A stretch of DNA of 8,427 nt from Thermoproteota archaeon (GTDB lineage: Archaea > Thermoproteota > EX4484-205 > JAAOZP01): contig JANXDK010000007.1 of assembly GCA_025059435.1 (NCBI GenBank), forward strand, positions 1 to 8,427, read 5' to 3'. Every line of letters begins with the position of its first letter. The first letter of the stretch is position 1. Made by a program: the position numbers and the translations under genes. This document shows, piece after piece, positions 5,667 to 8,427 of the stretch. The notes beneath the pieces are model-generated. The model was not told where the DNA came from. It worked only from the letters and a program-made list of their open reading frames with translations, and made no database searches.

Positions 5667-7298
5667 ATGAAAGTTCTAGCTATCAACGGAAGCCCTCGTG
5701 GTAAAAAAGGGAATACCGATCGCATCCTACAATCATTCCTACAGGGGGCTAAAGATGCAGGTGCTCAAGTCGAAACGATATATTTAAGAGAACTCAGGAT
5801 TAACCCATGCCTAGGCTGCTTTACCTGTTGGACTAGGACTCCGGGTGTTTGTATTCATAATGATGATATGGTTAAAGTTTTACCGAAGATTCGGGAAGCC
5901 GATATTGTTGTTTACGCAACGCCTCTCTATGTTTTTACTGTTAGTGGTTTAATGAAGAATTTTATGGACCGCCTTATTCCAAACGTCGACCCTCACATAG
6001 TGAAGAGGGGGGAGCATTTCATTCATCCTCCACGGTATTCTGATAGTTCAAAAGTTCAGAAAATAGTTTTGATATCTAACTGTGGTTTTCCGGAGCCTCA
6101 TCACTTTTCTGCCCTAGTTGAGACCTTTAAGCGCTTTACGGATAATCCTGATATGGAACTGGTTGCTACAATACTGTGCGCAGGCGGCGAGCTTCTCTCT
6201 CAACAGGTTCTTTCCGAAAGCCTCCGCTGGTATTTAGACGCAGCTCGTAGAGCAGGTAGCGAACTAATCACCCATGGGAGGATTCTTCCTGAGACTCAGA
6301 AGATTCTGGACACGCCTCTTGCTGATCCAGAGGCTTATGCCAATATGGCAAACCTCTGGTGGAATAGCCAGATTTCTCGAGGAGAAAAGACTCTAATAAA
6401 AGAGCCTCTGGAAAGCATTTCCCAACCGATTTCGATAGACATATCAGAAGAAAAGCCACCTGAGAGTTGTAGGGAAGCCATTCTAGGAATGCCTCGTGTT
6501 TTTAACCCCTCGGCAGCTGGCGATCTTAATGCAGACATACAGTTCTACGTAACCGGAAGCGAACCTGGTGAATACGTGTTACGCATCCGCAATGGGCATT
6601 GTACAGCTCACGAGGGGAGAGTTTCAAATCCCACTTTAACGATTTATACGCCTTCGGAAGTATGGCTTAAGATCTCACGTGGCGAATTGAGTGGGCAAAC
6701 CGCGTATTTGAAAAACATGTATAGAGTTGAAGGCGACTTCAGCCTACTCCTTAAGCTCGGAAATTTATTCTCTAGACCTGAGAAAGCCAAATCCGAGTCC
6801 CTGGTTAAAGAGCCTACTCCGCACGGGCCCATCCGCTTGCCGGGAATGGCCTGGTTAACAATATCTTTCCTGCCTTGGATTATAAATTTGGCTACGTCAA
6901 GCTTAAGCCAGACCTTAAGCTTAGGGCTTTCATTATTCATGGGGATAATAATCTGGATCTATAGACGCCTTTTTGAAAAACCGACTTGGATGGAAACAGG
7001 CACCCTAATTTACTTCATAACAAGCTGGCTCATGGTGCTTTTAGGAAACAACTTTTTCAAAACCTATAGTGACGCTCTGGGTTACATAGCTCCAGCGGGA
7101 ATATGGCTTGGAACTCTCGCGGCTGAATCTCCTTTGACTGCAGAATATTCCAAGTGGCATTATCCGCAAGCATTATGGAGCCATCCTGTTTTCCTACGTA
7201 CTAATGCTATAATAACAACTGTTTGGGGCTGGATTTATTTATCACAAGCCGTTTTAGCCTTAACTGGAGAGTTTTACCAAGAATGGACGATATTCTAG
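5667..7298 (+). CDS. Fe-S flavoprotein / SCP2 / membrane-domain fusion protein
   Basis: This 543-residue protein has three parts. Residues 1 to about 205 are an NADPH-dependent FMN reductase (flavodoxin-fold) domain, with the FMN-phosphate loop NGSPRGKKGNT (7-17) and the LYVFTVSGLMKNFMDR segment (87-102). Cysteines 48, 51, 54 and 62 form a compact CX2CX2CX7C motif like the one that binds 4Fe-4S in archaeal iron-sulfur flavoproteins (Isf). Residues about 278-370 look like an SCP2 sterol/lipid-carrier domain. The key stretches are DLNADIQFYVTG, a YVLRI-type beta strand, PTLTIYTPSEVWLKISRGE and the NMYRVEGDFSLLLKLGNLF end. Residues about 394-535 hold four or five hydrophobic helices, near 395-412, 415-432, 445-462, 471-487 and 511-533. 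I infer electron transfer or reduction acting on a hydrophobic molecule at the membrane; the substrate is unknown. Its 3' end overlaps a 37-codon ORF encoding a further helix. Confidence 0.88.
   Translation: MKVLAINGSPRGKKGNTDRILQSFLQGAKDAGAQVETIYLRELRINPCLGCFTCWTRTPGVCIHNDDMVKVLPKIREADIVVYATPLYVFTVSGLMKNFMDRLIPNVDPHIVKRGEHFIHPPRYSDSSKVQKIVLISNCGFPEPHHFSALVETFKRFTDNPDMELVATILCAGGELLSQQVLSESLRWYLDAARRAGSELITHGRILPETQKILDTPLADPEAYANMANLWWNSQISRGEKTLIKEPLESISQPISIDISEEKPPESCREAILGMPRVFNPSAAGDLNADIQFYVTGSEPGEYVLRIRNGHCTAHEGRVSNPTLTIYTPSEVWLKISRGELSGQTAYLKNMYRVEGDFSLLLKLGNLFSRPEKAKSESLVKEPTPHGPIRLPGMAWLTISFLPWIINLATSSLSQTLSLGLSLFMGIIIWIYRRLFEKPTWMETGTLIYFITSWLMVLLGNNFFKTYSDALGYIAPAGIWLGTLAAESPLTAEYSKWHYPQALWSHPVFLRTNAIITTVWGWIYLSQAVLALTGEFYQEWTIF
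6899..6922 (+). repeat. Perfect 9-bp inverted repeat inside the fusion gene
   Basis: AAGCTTAAG (6899-6907) and CTTAAGCTT (6914-6922) are exact reverse complements separated by a 6-base loop. The repeat encodes the turn between the first two helices (SLSQTLSL). Repeated use of the codons TTA and AGC explains part of the symmetry, so it may be chance. If formed in RNA, the hairpin would sit right after the first membrane helix. Confidence 0.6.
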
Positions 7299-7396
7299 CA
7301 ATTATACGTAATCTTTTACTGATTCCCGCCTTCATCTTCACAGCATGGTTCCAAAAATGGTATCCTGCCTACGGGTCCTTGAAGAGTAAAGCTTAG
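7283..7396 (+). CDS. Small single-helix membrane protein overlapping the fusion gene (37 residues)
   Basis: An ATG at 7283 opens a 37-codon frame ending in TAG at 7394-7396, overlapping the last 16 bases of the fusion gene in another frame. The product begins MDDILAIIRN, has one hydrophobic segment at about residues 11-22 (LLLIPAFIFTAW), then an aromatic, basic tail (WFQKWYPAYG, then SLKSKA). Acidic N-terminus, helix, then aromatic belt and lysines is a plausible single-pass topology. GGAGA at 7266-7270 lies 12 nt before the ATG, a somewhat distant Shine-Dalgarno match in a window that otherwise lacks such sites; this suits translational coupling to the fusion gene. I do not recognise it. Alternatively it is the last helix of the membrane domain, split off by a frameshift in this lineage or in the assembly. 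Confidence 0.5.
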   Translation: MDDILAIIRNLLLIPAFIFTAWFQKWYPAYGSLKSKA

Positions 7397-7415
7397 GATA
7401 TTCAATGGATTAAAG

Positions 7416-7422
7416 ATTTAAG
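7416..7422 (+). promoter_or_regulatory. TATA-like box for the tyrosyl-tRNA synthetase gene
   Basis: ATTTAAG is centred about 29 nt before the ATG at 7448 and is closely similar to the box of the fusion gene. It suggests that TyrRS is transcribed separately with a leader of a few bases. No Shine-Dalgarno site precedes the ATG. Confidence 0.45.
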
Positions 7423-7431
7423 CCAGAGGCA

Positions 7432-7436
7432 TTTTT
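7432..7436 (+). terminator. Possible T5 terminator for the fusion / mini-ORF transcript
   Basis: A T5 run lies 36 bases past the mini-ORF stop, between the TyrRS TATA-like box and the TyrRS start codon. It could end transcription from upstream. There is no stem, and this is only a sequence-pattern call. Confidence 0.25.
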
Positions 7437-7447
7437 AGATTCTAATA

Positions 7448-8427
7448 ATGGATTTAGAGGAAAGGCTTGAATTAGTAAAGAGTGTTGGCGAAGAGATAAT
7501 AACTGTCGATGAGCTTAGAATCCTTCTTGAAACCAAGGATCATCCAGTAGCTTATGACGGTTTTGAACCATCTGGACTTTCAAACATTGCATTCGGAATC
7601 TTCAGACCCTTATTGTTAGAGACATTGGTAAAAGCAGGTATACGCTTTAAGCTCTACTTGGCAGATTGGTTCGCGTGGATAAACAGGAAGCTCGGCGGAG
7701 ACCTGGAGAAAATAAGGATTTGCGGAGAATACTTTATAGAAGTTTGGAAAGCTGCCGGTGTGGATTTTAACAACGTCGAGATAGTTTGGGCCAGTGACCT
7801 AGTTAAATCAAGCGAATATTGGAAGACAGTAATACAAGTCGCTAAATTAACTACAGTGTCGCGTGCAGAGAGAGCACTGAGTATAATGGGTAGGAAAAAG
7901 GGCGAGTTGAAAGAGGTCGCCCAATACTTCTATCCTATGATGCAAGTTACCGATGTATTCATGCTGGGTGCAGACATATGCCAGCTTGGTTTAGACCAGA
8001 GGAGGGCGAATATGCTTGCGAGGGAAGTTGGACCGAAGCTCGGGTATTGGAAACCAGTTGTAGTAAGTCACCACATGCTGATGGGTCTGCAAGGCGTTAA
8101 GGAACCTGAAGGTTTTGATGATGATAGGCAGATAGACATTATGATAAGCTCAAAAATGAGTAAAAGCAAGCCTGAATCAAGCATATTTGTCCATGACTCT
8201 AAGGAAACAATATTTAAAAAAGTTCTATCAGCATATTGCCCTGAGAAAGTTGTTGAAAACAATCCTATTTTAGATTGGACTAAACACATAATTTTCAGAA
8301 AATTTAAGAGCTTAAGAATCGACAGGCCTTCGAAATACGGAGGACCCATTGAGTTCTATTCTTATGAAGAATTAGAGTCTGCATATGCTAAGGGTATGCT
8401 CCACCCACTAGACCTCAAGAATGCAGT
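7448..8427 (+). CDS. tyrS: Tyrosyl-tRNA synthetase, archaeal type (3' partial)
   Basis: The frame runs from the ATG at 7448 off the window end, with 326 complete codons visible. It encodes a class I TyrRS of the archaeal/eukaryotic type, which charges tRNA(Tyr) with tyrosine. Landmarks are AYDGFEPSG (35-43) with the tyrosine-contacting Tyr36, and the YPMMQVTD tyrosine pocket (162-169; Tyr162, Gln166, Asp169). Further landmarks are the LDQRRANMLARE helix (182-193, Gln184), the loop motif KMSKS (236-240), AYCP (262-265) and HPLDLKNAV at the cut end. About 20-40 residues should be missing, judged from the M. jannaschii enzyme. The HIGH position reads Asn-Ile-Ala-Phe (46-49), lacking the usual first His. 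Compared with M. jannaschii TyrRS there is an extra segment (about 215-233) before KMSKS. The start fits the family N-terminus and has a TATA-like box 29 nt upstream. Confidence 0.95.
   Translation, partial: MDLEERLELVKSVGEEIITVDELRILLETKDHPVAYDGFEPSGLSNIAFGIFRPLLLETLVKAGIRFKLYLADWFAWINRKLGGDLEKIRICGEYFIEVWKAAGVDFNNVEIVWASDLVKSSEYWKTVIQVAKLTTVSRAERALSIMGRKKGELKEVAQYFYPMMQVTDVFMLGADICQLGLDQRRANMLAREVGPKLGYWKPVVVSHHMLMGLQGVKEPEGFDDDRQIDIMISSKMSKSKPESSIFVHDSKETIFKKVLSAYCPEKVVENNPILDWTKHIIFRKFKSLRIDRPSKYGGPIEFYSYEELESAYAKGMLHPLDLKNA

Noticed and set aside
6644..6940. Minus-strand frames inside the Fe-S flavoprotein fusion and, similarly, 8068-8349 inside TyrRS
   Set aside because: These are shadows of well-supported coding sequence with no domain or upstream signal.
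7265..7300. Programmed frameshift joining the fusion protein to the 37-codon ORF
   Set aside because: No classic slippery heptamer or following structure is visible, and the ORF has its own ATG with an upstream GGAG; ordinary overlap is simpler.
1..8427. CRISPR array, insertion sequence, tRNA or attachment site
   Set aside because: I saw no regularly spaced repeats, transposase motifs, tRNA cloverleaf elements or flanking direct repeats on either strand.

Overview
The window looks archaeal, most likely from an uncultured Thermoproteota-type lineage (Bathyarchaeia or a relative). That placement is inferred from gene content, not tested. The supporting signs are an archaeal-type tyrosyl-tRNA synthetase, AT-rich TATA-like boxes about 23-38 nt before most start codons, almost no Shine-Dalgarno sites, two TTG starts fixed by in-frame stops just upstream, and T-tract rather than stem-T terminators. 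The genes are small housekeeping or redox units, nearly all with their own promoter. I see no CRISPR array, insertion sequence, tRNA, rRNA or prophage, and no gene-free stretch above about 150 bases.

Layout. Bases 2-781 (+) hold the 3' part of a transglutaminase-like protein, on a striking Tyr/Leu heptad coiled coil. It overlaps tail to tail with a minus-strand radical SAM protein of the spore-photolyase-like (COG1533) group (770-1636). Further minus-strand genes follow: a phosphomannomutase/phosphoglucomutase (1789-3162), an unrecognised multi-spanning membrane protein with a seven-proline tail (3212-4228), a nitroreductase-fold flavoprotein (4314-4922) and a YbaK/ProX-type aminoacyl-tRNA deacylase (5058-5540). 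The last of these is divergent from a plus-strand block. That block has a 543-residue fusion of an Fe-S flavoprotein, an SCP2 lipid-binding domain and a membrane domain (5667-7298), an overlapping 37-codon single-helix ORF (7283-7396), and the first 326 codons of tyrosyl-tRNA synthetase (7448-end).

The genes do not form one obvious pathway. YbaK-like deacylase and TyrRS both concern translation fidelity and aminoacylation, and PMM feeds sugar-nucleotide and glycan synthesis. The nitroreductase and the fusion are both flavin redox proteins but sit on opposite strands with separate promoters. The best candidate for something new is the redox-SCP2-membrane fusion with its overlapping mini-membrane protein, which suggests flavin/Fe-S chemistry on a hydrophobic substrate at the membrane. 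Other points worth following are the substituted HIGH motif in TyrRS (Asn-Ile-Ala-Phe), the four extra conserved-looking cysteines in the radical SAM protein, and the Tyr-zipper stalk.
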